64,000 nt of DNA from an uncultured Lachnospiraceae bacterium (GCA_944383265.1 CALWOX010000006.1:62001-126000), one strand, 5' to 3'; shown: positions 44,113 through 53,779, counted from the stretch's first letter. Notes: generated by a model from the letters alone, not told the origin. Numbers and translations: made by a program.

Positions 44113-45444
44113 ATGAAGAAAAAGAGAATTTTAAGCATTCTTATGGCGGGAGCGATGATTATGGCAAGCCCTGTGGCGGCGTTTGCGGAGGAAAATTATG
44201 AGTGGCTGATAGGGGATCCGGAAAGCACGGACACCAGCCTGAGTTGGGTATCTGTAGGTGGAGAGGAAGCGGATGTGGACGGTTCTGATATAAGCGTAAA
44301 GTGGGACAGAACCGATTATCCTGAGGAGTTTGATATAAAAATCAGGGTTGAGGACGGAGACAAGACCAACGATGTGCTGGACCGTTGGATACCCTTGGGG
44401 AGTGGGGCGGCCGTTGCGGACAGCCATACGGTCCACGACTACAATTATGCCAAGGTTGAGGGCCTTAATACAGATGACGGAGGAAAGACTTGGACTTTTA
44501 CGGTAAGAGCCGCTGACGGGGAGACCACTCAGGACTACACTATTTATATAGAGCTTGTGGGCGAAGCTTTCAACTGTGGCCATGATTCTTACGAGTGGGT
44601 GCAGTATGGTGGAGGCGGAGAAGGTGATGTGGGATCCCATGCACAGCGCTGTACTGTCTGCGGAAAGTATAAGCCCGGTTACTCCGGTTCATCGGCTCAT
44701 GTAGAGACAGAAGAATGCGAGTGGGAGCTCATAGACGAGGGCTATCACGAAACTATGGAAAAGGAAGGGCTTGCGGATCTGTATCAGTGCAGTGTGTGCG
44801 GAGCATATCGCGTTCGTGACCGATGGTCAAACAATGACAAGGTTTTGGAAAATGGAGAAGATGTGGACGAGGCGAGAAGGATTGAATCCACAAACGAGTG
44901 GAGAGAGAGCCAGGGAATAGATCCGAGAAGAGATACTCCTTCAATGTATGAGGGAAGACCCGACGAGGAGGAGTTCCTTGATGAGTGGAACGCTGAGATT
45001 GAAGCAAATGAGCAGGCCCGCGAGGAGGCTATGAGCCGTCCCGGAAACGGAACATGGTTAAAGGACGATACAGGATGGTGGTTCCAAAGGCATGAGGGCA
45101 CATATCCCGCAGGAATATGGCAGGAGTGCACTACAGAGGCGGGCTCAGGCTGGTATCATTTTGACGGTGCGGGCTATATGCAGCACGGATGGTTTACAGA
45201 TATCGATGGAAACACCTATTGGCTCCATGACACAGAGGACGGAAACTACGGGGCAATGCTCACAGGCTGGCAGTGGATAGACGGAAACGGAGACGGGCTT
45301 AAGGAGTGCTATTACTTCAATCAGACATCGGGAGCAAACGGACTTCCTCTGGGGGCAATGCTGAGAAATGTGACCACTCCTGACGGTTACACCGTAAATG
45401 CAAATGGAGAGTGGGTAGTAAACGGATTGGTGCAGAAGAGGTAA
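44113..45444 (+). CDS. Secreted protein with Cys/His zinc-knuckle region and cell-wall-binding repeats
   Basis: A 443-residue protein with a Sec signal peptide (MKKKRILS, hydrophobic core, AFA near residue 25). Residues 30-150 are beta-rich and unrecognised. From 155 to 229 there is a pattern of Cys and His (Cys155, His157, His176, Cys180, Cys183, His196, Cys202, His212, Cys226, Cys229) consistent with two metal knuckles. The C-terminal 130 residues carry Trp/Gly-rich repeats (WYHFDGAGYMQHGW, YWLHDTEDGNYGAMLTGWQWIDG) of the choline-binding/cell-wall-binding kind. Likely surface-attached; role unknown. Confidence 0.75.
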   Translation: MKKKRILSILMAGAMIMASPVAAFAEENYEWLIGDPESTDTSLSWVSVGGEEADVDGSDISVKWDRTDYPEEFDIKIRVEDGDKTNDVLDRWIPLGSGAAVADSHTVHDYNYAKVEGLNTDDGGKTWTFTVRAADGETTQDYTIYIELVGEAFNCGHDSYEWVQYGGGGEGDVGSHAQRCTVCGKYKPGYSGSSAHVETEECEWELIDEGYHETMEKEGLADLYQCSVCGAYRVRDRWSNNDKVLENGEDVDEARRIESTNEWRESQGIDPRRDTPSMYEGRPDEEEFLDEWNAEIEANEQAREEAMSRPGNGTWLKDDTGWWFQRHEGTYPAGIWQECTTEAGSGWYHFDGAGYMQHGWFTDIDGNTYWLHDTEDGNYGAMLTGWQWIDGNGDGLKECYYFNQTSGANGLPLGAMLRNVTTPDGYTVNANGEWVVNGLVQKR

Positions 45445-45486
45445 TCGGATCAATTCCATCATTCAATATTTGTAAGTGAATTCAAT

Positions 45487-45515
45487 TTGACGAATTTATG
45501 ATTTCTGCGTATAAT
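45487..45515 (+). promoter_or_regulatory. Promoter of antisense RNA 2
   Basis: TTGACG at 45487-45492, 17 bp, perfect TATAAT at 45510-45515, reading into the toxin gene on the other strand. Confidence 0.7.
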
Positions 45516-45535
45516 ATACATGACAGAACAGCCGA
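45510..45535 (+). repeat. Left arm of a 26-bp inverted repeat carrying -10 box and RNA start
   Basis: Identical at 25 of 26 positions to the reverse complement of 45753-45778. Each arm holds TATAAT and about 13 bases past the predicted RNA start, so opposing transcripts would begin with nearly the same sequence. Confidence 0.85.
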
Positions 45536-45625
45536 AGGATAGACGTTACCTATCCGCTCCGGCGAAAGACAATTAAAAAAACTATACTTTTTAAGCCGTT
45601 TGTCCGTGCCGGAGACAGGCGGCTT
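45522..45625 (+). ncRNA. Candidate antisense antitoxin RNA of type I locus 2
   Basis: Predicted to start near 45522 and to run into a hairpin at 45593-45625 (AAGCCG/CGGCTT with inner TGTC/GACA) that overlaps the toxin stop codon. The T tract after it is poor, so the 3' end is uncertain and the RNA may extend across the toxin ORF. A GGATAG/CTATCC hairpin (45537-45555) lies near its 5' end. Confidence 0.5.
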
Positions 45626-45704
45626 ACTTATTGTTTAAATTAAGGATTGCGACTATCAACACGGCAATACCGAGAATAATCTGAGATTCCTCATAAGTAC
45701 TCAT
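45624..45704 (-). CDS. Small holin-like type I toxin (26 residues)
   Basis: A 26-codon minus-strand ORF whose product begins MSTYEESQ, continues with one hydrophobic stretch (IILGIAVLIVAIL) and ends NLNNK. The MSTYE start and single membrane segment are hallmarks of the putative holin-like toxin family. AGGAGGA at 45711-45717 is 6 bases before this ATG; another in-frame ATG at 45708-45710 is too close to the ribosome site. A promoter on the opposite strand suggests silencing by an antisense RNA. Expected action: membrane insertion when expressed. Family assignment is by inspection. Confidence 0.75.
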   Translation of the reverse strand: MSTYEESQIILGIAVLIVAILNLNNK

Positions 45705-45752
45705 AAGCATTCCTCCTCTCCTCAGAACTCGGAGCTGAGGACAGCACGCCTA

Positions 45753-45778
45753 TCGGCTGTTCTGTCAGGTATATTATA
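45753..45778 (-). promoter_or_regulatory. -10 box and start region of toxin mRNA 2 (right repeat arm)
   Basis: Minus-strand TATAAT at 45773-45778; the -35 is weak (TGAAAA-like). It is the inverted copy of the antisense promoter arm at 45510-45535. Apart from this, 45780-45940 is AT-rich with nothing recognised. Confidence 0.5.
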
Positions 45779-45941
45779 ATTCCAATGAGCTATTCTTTTC
45801 AGCAACAGTAATACCTGCTTGGCAAACGAATGAAAAGCTTTAATATTCTATGTGAAATTATAATATATGCCAATTTGTTTTGATATAGCATGTAAAGGGT
45901 ATAAATTGTAAAAGAAAAAATAAAAATGGATTTAAGAAAGT

Positions 45942-45988
45942 AAAAAAGAGCATCGCTCGCCACCAAACGGATGACTGAGCAATGCTCT
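45942..45988 (-). terminator. Terminator of the minus-strand membrane protein gene
   Basis: On the minus strand AGAGCATTGCTC pairs with GAGCGATGCTCT (one G-T pair) around a roughly 17-base loop, then six T. Confidence 0.8.
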
Positions 45989-45995
45989 CATTTCT

Positions 45996-46802
45996 TTATA
46001 AATCGGAATCTTCTGTATCAGTATCAGTGCTATCAATATCAACATTATCAATATCAACATCCTGACTTTCGTCTGTATCGGATGATGTATCCTCCATACC
46101 GTCAACTGTGGTGGAGAAGTTAGCCTGCATGGGATTTCCCACCATGTCCTCGGCATATACCTCAAGGGCACCGAGATACATTGCAAATTCTACAGTTCCT
46201 GTTTCTTTGTCTATTGAAGAAGGAGTTATCTTTCTTCCCTGAGGATCTGTTGCGTAGACGGAATCGAAGTTCACGCCGGACTGACTGTCGGTTATCTTTA
46301 TAGTCAGCTTGTCGGGAGATACCTCACAGTCATCCGGATTTACCTGAGGAGGAGTACTGTCGAGTATATCTATGTTTTCATATATCCTTGTGGACATTCC
46401 GTTTAACGAGGTGACGTCAAAGGATATATTTCCGTTTTTGGTGACCTGAGCTGTATATGTCTTTCCGTCCTGAGTGAGTTCCAAAGGCTCCGCATACTCC
46501 CAAAGGGCTGTGACACTTTTTACGGGTAGCATGGACTTTACATTGAAGGTAACAGTGGTAGTTTTGTAGTCATTGGTCTCCGCTACTTGTACCTCCACCT
46601 TAGGCGTCGCGGTCACAAGGGTAAATATCAGTAGGTTTATTACAAGGAAGGGAAGTACCCAATAGAGGAGAGTGTTGTAAAATCCGCCCGAAAATCGGCT
46701 CTTTTGGACCCTTACGCCGCGAGCGTCATATAAAAGCTTTTTGCTGTCGGTGGTCCTCAGGCTCTTTTTGGGATGTTTATTGTTGTATCTTGTAGGCTGC
46801 AT
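45996..46802 (-). CDS. Single-pass membrane protein with Ig-like extracellular region
   Basis: A 268-residue protein with a basic cytoplasmic N-terminus (1-45), one membrane segment (about 46-65) and an extracellular part with beta-sandwich, Ig-like pattern (TLNG..., LTIKITDSQSGVNFDSVYATDPQG, LEVYAEDMVGN). The last 30 residues are Asp/Ser/Thr-rich with DVDIDNVDID-like repeats, possibly calcium-binding or a cell-wall spacer. I do not recognise a named family. GAAAGGA precedes the start. It is divergent from rho. Confidence 0.65.
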   Translation of the reverse strand: MQPTRYNNKHPKKSLRTTDSKKLLYDARGVRVQKSRFSGGFYNTLLYWVLPFLVINLLIFTLVTATPKVEVQVAETNDYKTTTVTFNVKSMLPVKSVTALWEYAEPLELTQDGKTYTAQVTKNGNISFDVTSLNGMSTRIYENIDILDSTPPQVNPDDCEVSPDKLTIKITDSQSGVNFDSVYATDPQGRKITPSSIDKETGTVEFAMYLGALEVYAEDMVGNPMQANFSTTVDGMEDTSSDTDESQDVDIDNVDIDSTDTDTEDSDL

Positions 46803-46946
46803 AATTATCCTTTCACTTTAAATATGAAAAAACGATTCAAAAGTATTTTATATCATTAATGCCTTAGTTTACCGGAAAATCCCGGCTCAATCAAGGAGTG
46901 TAAATATTAATAATAATTGAGTTTGGCGTAAGAAAATCGGTTTTTC

Positions 46947-46975
46947 TTGTATTTGTGAAAAATATAAGCTATAAT
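46947..46975 (+). promoter_or_regulatory. Promoter of rho
   Basis: TTGTAT at 46947-46952, 17 bp, TATAAT at 46970-46975, giving a leader of about 90 bases that contains a TTAAGAATTCTTA near-palindrome (47021-47033). Confidence 0.6.
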
Positions 46976-47070
46976 TTCCCTGAATACGGATCAAAACGCA
47001 AGAGGGCTCTGCCCCGGTTTTAAGAATTCTTAGTTTCTGAAGTCTTTTTTGCAAACCCAAGGAGAAAAAA

Positions 47071-48456
47071 ATGAAAGAAAAATTGGCTACTTTGCCCCTT
47101 GATGAGCTCAAAAAGCTTGCCAAGTCACAGGGCATTAAGATAACAGGCCTGAAAAAAGCGCAGATAATAGATCTGCTCTGCGAGTGTGCGGAGAAAAATA
47201 CTGAAAACAAGATCGTTGAAAAAAATCCCGAAAACAAGATCGCGGAGCACGATCCTGAAAGTAAACCTGCGGATACTGAAAAAAGGTTTACCCATAAAGA
47301 AGAGCAGAGACCTCCTGAGATAAATGAGCTGGACAGCGGTATCGAAGCCTCAGGTATACTTGAGGTAATGCCTGACGGATTCGGCTTTATAAGATGCGCA
47401 AACTATCTCCCGGGAGAGGATGATGTGTATGTGGCGCCTTCTCAGATAAAGCGTTTCAATTTAAAGACCGGAGACATAATTACAGGACACAGGAGAGTAA
47501 AGACCTCAACGGAGAAGTTTGCCGCTCTTTTGTACCTTACGCAGGTGAACGGAATGCCTGTGTCTGAATCGGGGAAGAGACCTAATTTCTCCGACCTCAC
47601 TCCTATTTTTCCCAACCGAAGGATAAGGCTTGCGGATTCAGAAAATGCAAAGCTTTCTCTTAGAGTAATGGATCTTCTGGCTCCCATAGGAAAGGGCCAG
47701 AGAGGAATGATAGTTTCACCGCCAAAGGCCGGAAAGACCACTCTCATAAAGCAGGTGGCAAATATAATCAAGAGGGATAAGGATATGCACCTTATCATCC
47801 TTCTTATAGATGAGCGCCCTGAGGAAGTCACGGACATTATGGAGGAGGTCACAGGTGAAAATGTTGAGGTAATATATTCTACCTTTGACGAGCTTCCCGA
47901 GAGACACAAGAGAGTGTCCGAAATGGTAATAGAGAGGGCAAAAAGACTCGTGGAGTACGGGAAAGATGTGACCATACTTCTCGACTCCATCACAAGGCTT
48001 GCAAGAGCCTATAATCTCGTGGTTCCACCTTCGGGAAGGACCCTCTCGGGAGGACTTGACCCGGCGGCTCTGCATATGCCTAAGAGATTTTTCGGAGCGG
48101 CGAGAAATATAAGAGAGGGCGGCTCCCTTACGATACTTGCCACAGCCCTTGTGGATACGGGAAGCCGAATGGACGACGTTATCTACGAGGAGTTTAAGGG
48201 CACGGGAAATATGGAGCTTGTCCTTGACAGAAAGCTGTCCGAAAGAAGGATATTCCCTGCTATAGACATACTGAAATCAGGTACAAGGCGGGACGATCTT
48301 CTTCTTACCGAAGACGAGAAGGAGGCTGTGGACAACATAAGAAAGGCCACAGGCTCATTAAAGCCCGAGGAGTCCATGGAGAGGATACTTGACATGTTCG
48401 CTCACACAAAGAACAACAGGGAATTCGTTCAGATAGCAAAGAAAACACGTTTTTAG
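47071..48456 (+). CDS. rho: Transcription termination factor Rho
   Basis: A 461-residue Rho. N-terminal Rho_N helix domain (1-40: [25 protein letters not shown]), RNA-binding cold-shock-type domain (about 90-165: [27 protein letters not shown]) and ATPase core with P-loop [25 protein letters not shown] and the Q/R-loop region ([20 protein letters not shown]). It is a hexameric RNA helicase that ends transcription. A hydrophilic stretch between the two N-terminal domains (about 42-90) carries two near-repeats ([18 protein letters not shown]), a variable insertion site in this protein. Confidence 0.96.
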   Translation: MKEKLATLPLDELKKLAKSQGIKITGLKKAQIIDLLCECAEKNTENKIVEKNPENKIAEHDPESKPADTEKRFTHKEEQRPPEINELDSGIEASGILEVMPDGFGFIRCANYLPGEDDVYVAPSQIKRFNLKTGDIITGHRRVKTSTEKFAALLYLTQVNGMPVSESGKRPNFSDLTPIFPNRRIRLADSENAKLSLRVMDLLAPIGKGQRGMIVSPPKAGKTTLIKQVANIIKRDKDMHLIILLIDERPEEVTDIMEEVTGENVEVIYSTFDELPERHKRVSEMVIERAKRLVEYGKDVTILLDSITRLARAYNLVVPPSGRTLSGGLDPAALHMPKRFFGAARNIREGGSLTILATALVDTGSRMDDVIYEEFKGTGNMELVLDRKLSERRIFPAIDILKSGTRRDDLLLTEDEKEAVDNIRKATGSLKPEESMERILDMFAHTKNNREFVQIAKKTRF

Positions 48457-48468
48457 AGATATTTTCCC

Positions 48469-48497
48469 TTGCACAACGGATAAAGCTATGCTATACT
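48469..48497 (+). promoter_or_regulatory. Promoter of rpmE
   Basis: TTGCAC at 48469-48474, 17 bp, TATACT at 48492-48497. A GGCGGTT/AATCGCC hairpin (48518-48534) in the short leader could serve L31 autoregulation, as known for other L31 leaders. Confidence 0.65.
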
Positions 48498-48559
48498 GAC
48501 TTAGCTAATCAGGCATCGGCGGTTGGAAATCGCCAAAAATGAGGAAGAGGTGGATTATT

Positions 48560-48766
48560 ATGAAGGAAGGAATACAGCCTAAGTACTACCAGGCAAAGGT
48601 TACATGCCACTGCGGAAATACATTTGTGACAGGTTCAACAAAGGAGAACATCACAGTCGAGATCTGTTCAAAGTGTCATCCCTTCTACACAGGTAAGGAG
48701 AAAGCAGCATCAGCACGTGGACGTATTGAGCAGTTCAACAGAAAGTATGGTATGAACGCTAAATAA
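48560..48766 (+). CDS. rpmE: Ribosomal protein L31 (zinc-binding form)
   Basis: A 68-residue L31 starting at ATG 48560 ([20 protein letters not shown]), with AGGTGG 6 bases upstream; the longer frame from 48539 adds seven unlikely residues. Cysteines in CHCG and CSKCH form the zinc site of the C+ type. It is part of the large ribosomal subunit. A perfect terminator at 48784-48814 ends the transcript. Confidence 0.95.
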   Translation: MKEGIQPKYYQAKVTCHCGNTFVTGSTKENITVEICSKCHPFYTGKEKAASARGRIEQFNRKYGMNAK

Positions 48767-48783
48767 CAGGTTTATGCATGTTG

Positions 48784-48814
48784 AAGACCGGACTCAGTGC
48801 GAGTCCGGTCTTTT
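48784..48814 (+). terminator. Terminator of rpmE
   Basis: AAGACCGGACTC pairs perfectly with GAGTCCGGTCTT across five bases; four T in all end the stem. Confidence 0.92.
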
Positions 48815-48844
48815 GTAGTACTTTTACGGCAGAGAGAAGACATA

Positions 48845-49828
48845 ATGAAGTATTCGGGAATAGGCGGTCAGGCCGTAATAGAAGGCATTATGATGAAAAA
48901 CGGAGAGGATTACTCCGTGGCTGTGAGAAAGCCTGACCGGACCATAGAAGTAAAAAAGGACAAATACATAAGCTTTTCAGACAGACATAAATGGGCAAAG
49001 CTTCCCTTTATAAGAGGCATATTTGCCTTTGGGGAATCTATGATATTGGGAATGCGGGCACTTACATTTTCGGCCTCGTTTTTCGAGGATGACGAGGAGG
49101 AAAAGCCTTCGAAATTTGAGCTGTGGCTTGAAAAGACCTTCGGAGAAAATCTTGAAAAGGTGCTCATTACATTTTCGATGGTATTGGCCTTTGCCATGGC
49201 TATCGTAATATTTATGTGGCTCCCACTCTTTATTGCGGAGCGCATAAACTTTGCGGGACATGATAATCTCAAGGCCCTTTTTGAGGGAGTTATAAGGATA
49301 ATCATATTTATAGCCTACATAAAGCTGATATCCCGTACCGAGGACATAAGACGTACCTTCATGTACCACGGAGCGGAGCATAAATGCATAAACTGTATAG
49401 AGCATGGACTGCCCCTTACTGTGGATAATGTTGCTGTCTCAAGCAAGGAGCATAAGCGCTGCGGAACCAGCTTTATATTTATAGTAATGATAATAAGCAT
49501 ACTTTTCTTTATGGTCGTAAGGCCTGAGGGTGTGCTTTTGAGATTTGCGTCAAGGATAATACTCATCCCTGTTATAGCGGGAGTTAGCTATGAATTTTTA
49601 AGGATAGCGGGAAGAAGCGATAATCCCATAGTAAATGCGCTGTCCCGCCCCGGAATGTGGATGCAGGGCCTTACAACAAAGGAGCCCGACGATGATCAGA
49701 TAGAGGTTGCCATAGAAGCTGTCAAGGCGGTTTTTGACTGGGAGAGCTATCTCGGGGAGAACTTTCCCGAGGGATCTGACGCTCTCGGAAGAGAGCTTCT
49801 TATAAAGGCCGAAAAGAGAAATAATTGA
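48845..49828 (+). CDS. DUF1385 membrane protein (YqhQ family)
   Basis: A 327-residue protein starting at ATG 48845 with MKYSGIGGQAVIEGIMMKNG, the hallmark N-terminus of DUF1385/YqhQ. Three to four hydrophobic segments are seen between 110 and 260. The histidine/cysteine segment YHGAEHKCINCIEHGLPLT is also conserved in the family. Function is unknown. The gene precedes prmC and prfA by 1 base, in the arrangement seen in many Clostridia. The longer frame from 48797 crosses the rpmE terminator and is rejected. Confidence 0.88.
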   Translation: MKYSGIGGQAVIEGIMMKNGEDYSVAVRKPDRTIEVKKDKYISFSDRHKWAKLPFIRGIFAFGESMILGMRALTFSASFFEDDEEEKPSKFELWLEKTFGENLEKVLITFSMVLAFAMAIVIFMWLPLFIAERINFAGHDNLKALFEGVIRIIIFIAYIKLISRTEDIRRTFMYHGAEHKCINCIEHGLPLTVDNVAVSSKEHKRCGTSFIFIVMIISILFFMVVRPEGVLLRFASRIILIPVIAGVSYEFLRIAGRSDNPIVNALSRPGMWMQGLTTKEPDDDQIEVAIEAVKAVFDWESYLGENFPEGSDALGRELLIKAEKRNN

Positions 49829-49829
49829 T

Positions 49830-50822
49830 ATGAAGCTTAGAGAACTTTACAACGACGGACTGGAAATACTCTCCAAAAAAGGAGTGCCCGATGCGGGAAA
49901 TGACGCGAGGCTCCTTTTGCAGGATGCGTTTTCCATGTCGCTTTCGGAATATTTGTTAAATTGTGAAAGAGAGCTCACCGAAATTTTTGAGACTTCGGAG
50001 CTCATTGCAAGAAAAGAGGACTACGAGCAAAGCCTGTACCTCAGGGGAAGAAGAGTTCCCCTGCAGCAGATACTGGGAGAAACACAGTTTATGGGTCTTG
50101 ACTTTGCTGTGACTCCTGACGTTTTGATACCGAGACAGGATACGGAGACACTGGTGGAGCAGGTTCTTTACGATTTCCCTTCGAGGGATATATGTGTGCT
50201 TGACATGTGTACAGGCTCGGGCTGTATAGCGGCAGCTCTCGCGGTACTTGGCGGATATAACGAGGTCGTGGGAGCGGATATATCAGAAAAGGCTCTCTAT
50301 GTGGCGCAGAAAAATGCCATGAAGCTCATGAAGGAAAAAAGCGCAAGGACCGATATGAAAAGGAGCTTTATAAGCTCGCTGTTTTCAAAGGATGAGGACG
50401 ATTTTCACCAGCAGGTGAGGTTTGTGAAAAGCGACCTCTTCTCCGATATGGGAGCGGCCATGGAGGAGCTGGGCTTTGAGAAGTTTGACGTTATAGTATC
50501 AAATCCCCCATACATAAGAAGCAAAGATATAGAGGAGCTTGAGCCTGAGGTGCGGGACTTTGAGCCGCGGATGGCCTTGGACGGAACCGAGGACGGCCTT
50601 CATTTCTACAGGAGGATAGCCGGAGAATGTGTGCCTTACCTTAAGAAGGGAGGAAGCATTTACCTTGAGATAGGCTGCGATCAGGGTGAGGATGTTAAGG
50701 AAATATTTAAGGATGCGGGGTTTTGTGAGCTCACAGTTATAAAGGACCTTGCCGGAAAAGACAGAGTGGTAAAGGGAAAATGGACCGGGGACAAGGCGTC
50801 CCTCAATAAATCGGAGGAATAA
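49830..50822 (+). CDS. prmC: Release-factor glutamine methyltransferase
   Basis: A 330-residue class I methyltransferase. The SAM loop [16 protein letters not shown] (124-139) and the substrate motif SNPPYI (224-229) define PrmC/HemK, which methylates the Gln of the GGQ motif of release factors. Length exceeds the usual 280-290 residues because of an insertion of about 30 charged residues (165-196, ...[16 protein letters not shown]...) after the SAM-binding half. It lies 2 bases before prfA, its substrate gene. Confidence 0.93.
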   Translation: MKLRELYNDGLEILSKKGVPDAGNDARLLLQDAFSMSLSEYLLNCERELTEIFETSELIARKEDYEQSLYLRGRRVPLQQILGETQFMGLDFAVTPDVLIPRQDTETLVEQVLYDFPSRDICVLDMCTGSGCIAAALAVLGGYNEVVGADISEKALYVAQKNAMKLMKEKSARTDMKRSFISSLFSKDEDDFHQQVRFVKSDLFSDMGAAMEELGFEKFDVIVSNPPYIRSKDIEELEPEVRDFEPRMALDGTEDGLHFYRRIAGECVPYLKKGGSIYLEIGCDQGEDVKEIFKDAGFCELTVIKDLAGKDRVVKGKWTGDKASLNKSEE

Positions 50823-50824
50823 AG

Positions 50825-51898
50825 ATGCTTGACAGATTGGATGATATAGTTGCTCACTATGAGGAGATAATGGGCGCCCTCGGTGAGCCCGGAGTTACGG
50901 ATGACCAGAAAAGATTCAAGGCTCTCATGAAGGAACAGGCGGAGCTTGAGCCCATAGTAAATACATACAAGCAATATAAGGATGCCGAGCAGGCGGAGAA
51001 GGATTCACTTGAGATACTTGACACGGAAAATGATGAGGAATTAAGGGAGATGGCCAAGGAGGAGCTTTCCGAGGCAAAGAAAAATCAGGAAAAGCTTGCT
51101 GAGGAGATAAAGATACTCCTCCTTCCCAAGGACCCTAACGATGATAAGAACATCGTAGTCGAGATAAGAGCGGGAGCAGGCGGAGACGAGGCGGCTCTCT
51201 TTGCGGCGGATCTCTACAGGATGTACTGCAATTATGCTGTGAGAAACAACTGGAAGACAGAGCTTGTTTCCTTTAATGAGAACGGTATCGGAGGCTTTAA
51301 GGAGATCACCTTTATGGTGAACGGACAGGGAGCCTACAGCAAGTTCAAATATGAGTCCGGAGTCCACAGAGTCCAGCGTGTTCCTGAGACAGAGTCCGGA
51401 GGAAGGATACACACCTCTACAGCGACAGTGGCTGTAATGCCTGAGGCTGAGGAGGTAGACGTTGAAATCAACCCTAATGATATCCACTGGGATGTATTCA
51501 GAGCGTCAGGAAACGGAGGACAGTGCGTAAATACAACGGATTCCGCCGTAAGACTTACCCACTATCCTTCGGGAATAGTTATATCCTGTCAGGATGAGAA
51601 GTCTCAGCTGAAGAATAAGGACAAGGCCCTTAAGGTACTTCGTGCAAGACTCTATGAGATGGAGCTTCAGAAAAAGCACGACGCGGAGGACGACCTCAGA
51701 AGATCGCAGATCGGAACAGGAGACCGCTCGGAGAAGATAAGGACCTATAACTTCCCTCAGAGCAGGATAACGGATCACAGGATAAAGCTTACACTTTACA
51801 GGCTTGATTCCGTGCTTAACGGTGACCTTGACGAGCTGATAAATGCACTTATCACAGCTGACCAGGCGGCTAAGCTTTCAAAGATGAATGAACAATAA
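50825..51898 (+). CDS. prfA: Peptide chain release factor 1
   Basis: A 357-residue class I release factor. The stop-codon tripeptide region reads RVPETES and the peptidyl-hydrolysis motif GGQ occurs in [15 protein letters not shown]. Both fit RF1, which recognises UAA and UAG. It is overlapped functionally with prmC directly upstream, which modifies this GGQ. A strong terminator follows at 51979-52009. Confidence 0.96.
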   Translation: MLDRLDDIVAHYEEIMGALGEPGVTDDQKRFKALMKEQAELEPIVNTYKQYKDAEQAEKDSLEILDTENDEELREMAKEELSEAKKNQEKLAEEIKILLLPKDPNDDKNIVVEIRAGAGGDEAALFAADLYRMYCNYAVRNNWKTELVSFNENGIGGFKEITFMVNGQGAYSKFKYESGVHRVQRVPETESGGRIHTSTATVAVMPEAEEVDVEINPNDIHWDVFRASGNGGQCVNTTDSAVRLTHYPSGIVISCQDEKSQLKNKDKALKVLRARLYEMELQKKHDAEDDLRRSQIGTGDRSEKIRTYNFPQSRITDHRIKLTLYRLDSVLNGDLDELINALITADQAAKLSKMNEQ

Positions 51899-51978
51899 AT
51901 ATGCGAATATGCGATGCCGATAATCGGGAGTAAGCAGCCTTTTTGCAACTGACGGTAAGTTTACTCTATCCCTTGAAA

Positions 51979-52009
51979 AAAGCCCCTGAGGTCGCAACTC
52001 AGGGGCTTT
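51979..52009 (+). terminator. Terminator after prfA
   Basis: AAGCCCCTGAG pairs perfectly with CTCAGGGGCTT across seven bases, then TT. The rest of the gap to 52197 shows nothing else recognisable. Confidence 0.9.
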
Positions 52010-52197
52010 CCTATTCCGTAAAGTGGCTTAATCTTTCAGGCCGGTTGTCTTAGTATTCATTGTCCAACCATTTGCAAATGCAGCAGACAACGACACTTGT
52101 CACGAATATTTTGAAAAATAAGCTTTTTGAACGAACATCTTGTCGGATAAAATAAGAAAAAATTTAAATATAAACAATGGGAAGGAAAGGTATTAGC

Positions 52198-52689
52198 ATG
52201 AACGAAAATAAAAATGTAAGCTTCAGATTTGCGGAGAGGAAGGACACTGCGCTTATCCTTACGTTTATAAAGGAGCTTGCGGAATACGAAAAGATGGGAG
52301 ACGAGGTCATAGCGGATGAGGAGACCTTGGAGGAACAGATATTTGATAAAAACGGAGCGGAGGTCATCTTTGCATTGTATGATGGAAAGGAAGTAGGCTT
52401 TGCCTTGTTCTTCCATAATTTTTCCACCTTTTTGGGAAGAAGGGGATTGTACCTTGAGGATCTATATGTTCGGCCTGAATACAGGGGACGCGGCATAGGA
52501 AAGGCAATACTGAAAAAGCTTGCGGAGACAGCGGTTGAGAGAGGATGCGGAAGACTTGAGTGGTGGTGCCTTGATTGGAACAAGCCGAGTATTGACTTTT
52601 ATCTTTCACTCGGAGCGGAGCCTATGTCGGACTGGACGACCTACAGAATTGCGGGAGATACATTAAAGAAGCTTGCGGGGATAAAATAA
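52198..52689 (+). CDS. GNAT-family acetyltransferase, diamine-type
   Basis: A 163-residue GNAT enzyme starting at ATG 52198 with GAAAGG 7 bases upstream. The segment LYLEDLYVRPEYRGRGIGKAILKKLAETAVERGCGRLEWWCLDWN is very close to the spermidine/diamine acetyltransferase group (acetyl-CoA loop R-G-x-G-I-G), and FYLSLGAEPMSDW follows. It probably acetylates a small amine or amino acid. Substrate is inferred from family only. Confidence 0.88.
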   Translation: MNENKNVSFRFAERKDTALILTFIKELAEYEKMGDEVIADEETLEEQIFDKNGAEVIFALYDGKEVGFALFFHNFSTFLGRRGLYLEDLYVRPEYRGRGIGKAILKKLAETAVERGCGRLEWWCLDWNKPSIDFYLSLGAEPMSDWTTYRIAGDTLKKLAGIK

Positions 52690-52783
52690 AGGCTTTATTA
52701 AAGGCTTTTGAGAAAGCTCCGGCCTTCCTGACTCGTATATATTTCAGAAGACAATATTTAAGATATTGAGGGGAGGTATTATT

Positions 52784-53779
52784 ATGAAGAGGGCGTATTT
52801 ATTGTTATTAACATTGTCGCTTGTGACAGCTCTCTCCGCATGCATAAGTTCTTCTGCCTCTGCGGACTCGAGTAAAGAGGAGGCTGTCGTTGCGGAGACC
52901 ACAGCTGCAGAGACCGCTGCGTCTTCTGTATATGATGAGGCTGCTATGGTTGACAGCGCAGCCGGAGGAATGGGGATAGCAGAAAACACAATGCCCGGTG
53001 CAGAAGTACCGGAGGAGTCTGTATCAGAGTCATTGACAGCTACGGAGGACACTTCGCGAAAGCTCATAAAGGATGTGAATATGAGCGTTGAGACAAGGGA
53101 GTTTGATAAGCTCACGGCTGCTATAGAGGCAAAGGCTGCGGCTGTTTCCGGTTATGTGGAGAGCTCGTCTGTAAGCGGTAATGTACAAAACGGGGAGACA
53201 AGGTGGGGATATTATACGGTAAGGATCCCCACAGACAGGCTGGATGAATTTATGGATTCGGCCTTTGAGTATGCAAACATAATTTCAAAGAGCGAGCGGC
53301 TTACGGATATTACTCTCAAATATACGGATACCGAGTCACGCATCACAGCCTTAAGGACAGAGCAGGAAAGGCTTACGGAGCTCCTTGCCGAGGCGGACAG
53401 TGTTGATACTCTTATTGTTTTGGAGGACAGGCTTTCGGAGATAAGATATGAGCTTCAAAATTATGAGTCTCAATTAAGGCTTTATGACAATCAGGTGAGC
53501 TACAGCACAGTCCGTATTGATGTGACGGAGGTGCAGGTGTTTACAGCACAAAAAGAGGCGGGAGTCTTTGAAAGAATAGGCGCAGGAATCGCAAAGAACA
53601 TGCATGGACTTGGAGTATTCCTCGAAAATGCCGTTATATTTATTGTAAGCTTCCTTCCTGTAGCGGCTGTTTTGGGAGCAGTGGTATTTGCAGGGTATAA
53701 AGCGGTGAAGGCGGTAAGGAGACTCAAGGAAAAGAGAAGGAACGAGAAAAGGAAAAAGAATGAAAAAACGGATAGTTAG
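52784..53779 (+). CDS. DUF4349 lipoprotein
   Basis: A 331-residue lipoprotein from ATG 52784 (GGGGAGGT upstream). Signal peptide with lipobox LSAC, a Ser/Ala/Glu-rich linker, then the DUF4349 region (KLIKDVNMSVETREFDKLTAAIEAKAAA, followed by a coiled coil around TEQERLTELLAEADSVDTLIVLEDRLSEIRYELQNYESQL) and one C-terminal membrane segment (about 280-305) with a basic tail. Family function is unknown. Its last 20 bases overlap the next, broken gene. Confidence 0.85.
   Translation: MKRAYLLLLTLSLVTALSACISSSASADSSKEEAVVAETTAAETAASSVYDEAAMVDSAAGGMGIAENTMPGAEVPEESVSESLTATEDTSRKLIKDVNMSVETREFDKLTAAIEAKAAAVSGYVESSSVSGNVQNGETRWGYYTVRIPTDRLDEFMDSAFEYANIISKSERLTDITLKYTDTESRITALRTEQERLTELLAEADSVDTLIVLEDRLSEIRYELQNYESQLRLYDNQVSYSTVRIDVTEVQVFTAQKEAGVFERIGAGIAKNMHGLGVFLENAVIFIVSFLPVAAVLGAVVFAGYKAVKAVRRLKEKRRNEKRKKNEKTDS

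Noticed and set aside
51500-51560. Cys instead of His after the GGQ motif of release factor 1
   Set aside because: The GGQ itself is intact and the following position varies among bacterial RF1 proteins.
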